From Cymbomonas tetramitiformis (lineage: Eukaryota; Chlorophyta; Pyramimonadophyceae; Pyramimonadales; Pyramimonadaceae), in the NCBI GenBank assembly GCA_001247695.2, contig LGRX02027246.1, positions 1-64,000 of the forward strand: a DNA stretch of 64,000 bases, written 5' to 3'. Each line of letters starts with the position of its first letter. The stretch's first letter is position 1. A model generated the notes under the pieces. The model was given only the letters and a program-made list of their open reading frames with translations. It did no database searches and was not told where the DNA came from. Below, in pieces: positions 63,725 through 64,000 of the stretch. The position numbers and the translations under genes were made by a program.

Positions 63725-64000
63725 TCAGACAAGAGCTTGCTCAGCATCTTCTGTTGTAACGCCATCCATTGCGAACTTGCCCATGCTGAAGGTAAACATA
63801 CCCACTCCAGAAGCTTCTCCTCCTCGCAACATCCTGGCTCTTGTCAAAGGGTTGCGAAACACCATGACCCACATGCATCTTCTGCCAATAGGTCCATGCT
63901 CCAAATGCCCAATCACATGTAAACGTCCAGCGTGACACAGCTTACGAAAGTATTGTGCCCTGCTCTCTGTCATATCTGTCATGTAGTGCGATGGCACATG
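63725..64000 (-). CDS. hypothetical protein, partial (runs off the right edge)
   Basis: An open minus-strand frame enters from beyond 64000 and stops at 63725. It encodes about 91 residues, rich in Met, His and Arg (HVIGHLEHGPIGRRC, VFRNPLTRARMLRGG). No family was recognised. Without the upstream part it cannot be said whether this is an exon, a mobile-element protein or a chance frame. Confidence 0.3.
   Translation of the reverse strand, partial: HVPSHYMTDMTESRAQYFRKLCHAGRLHVIGHLEHGPIGRRCMWVMVFRNPLTRARMLRGGEASGVGMFTFSMGKFAMDGVTTEDAEQALV

Overview
The window looks like nuclear DNA of a flagellated unicellular eukaryote, most probably a green alga of the prasinophyte grade (Cymbomonas or Pyramimonas-like; this is inference). 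The reasons are many short exons with GT-AG introns, a radial-spoke trafficking gene (ARMC2), MCM9, a eukaryotic tRNA isopentenyltransferase, a single-domain voltage-gated channel with EF hands, and a large Ty3/gypsy chromovirus. Coding exons are GC-rich. They sit among introns and spacers full of 21-53 bp minisatellites, a dispersed ~0.5 kb repeat and fold-back repeats.

Layout. 1-6.6 kb: mostly non-coding and repetitive, with a small MYND-finger ORF in an AT-rich patch (1773-2078, minus). 6.7-8.2 kb (plus): voltage-gated cation channel with two EF hands. 8.2-13.2 kb: no recognisable gene apart from a frame-broken chromodomain relic (10.25-10.39 kb). 13.9-19.3 kb (minus): tRNA dimethylallyltransferase in at least 11 exons. 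22.3-29.2 kb (plus): ARMC2 in about 17 exons. 29.2-33.4 kb: dispersed repeats, an AT-rich array and a fold-back element with a G-rich core. 33.7-47.2 kb (plus): a 13.5 kb Ty3/gypsy element with broken gag frames and one uninterrupted 2371-codon pol. 47.2-49.1 kb: a small ORF between 24-bp repeats and a 42-bp satellite rich in CTTAAG. 50.6-60.1 kb (plus): MCM9 in 15 placed exons, one intron holding five tandem copies of the dispersed repeat. 60.7-64 kb: an inverted tandem array, an LTR-like fragment, a pair of 225-bp direct repeats and a partial ORF running off the right edge.

The host genes have separate roles: tRNA A37 modification, flagellar radial-spoke transport, DNA helicase in recombination repair, and Ca2+-linked excitability. 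They show no sign of working as a cluster. The most unusual object is the retrotransposon. Its pol carries protease, RT, RNase H, a phage-Dam-like adenine-methyltransferase fold with an altered catalytic motif, integrase, a chromodomain, and a C-terminal cytosine-5 DNA methyltransferase with intact core motifs. This suggests an element that both reads and writes chromatin marks.

Exon models were built by eye from splice consensus, reading-phase continuity and family resemblance. Gene ends and a few exons are uncertain, as noted. No rRNA or tRNA genes or CRISPR arrays were seen.
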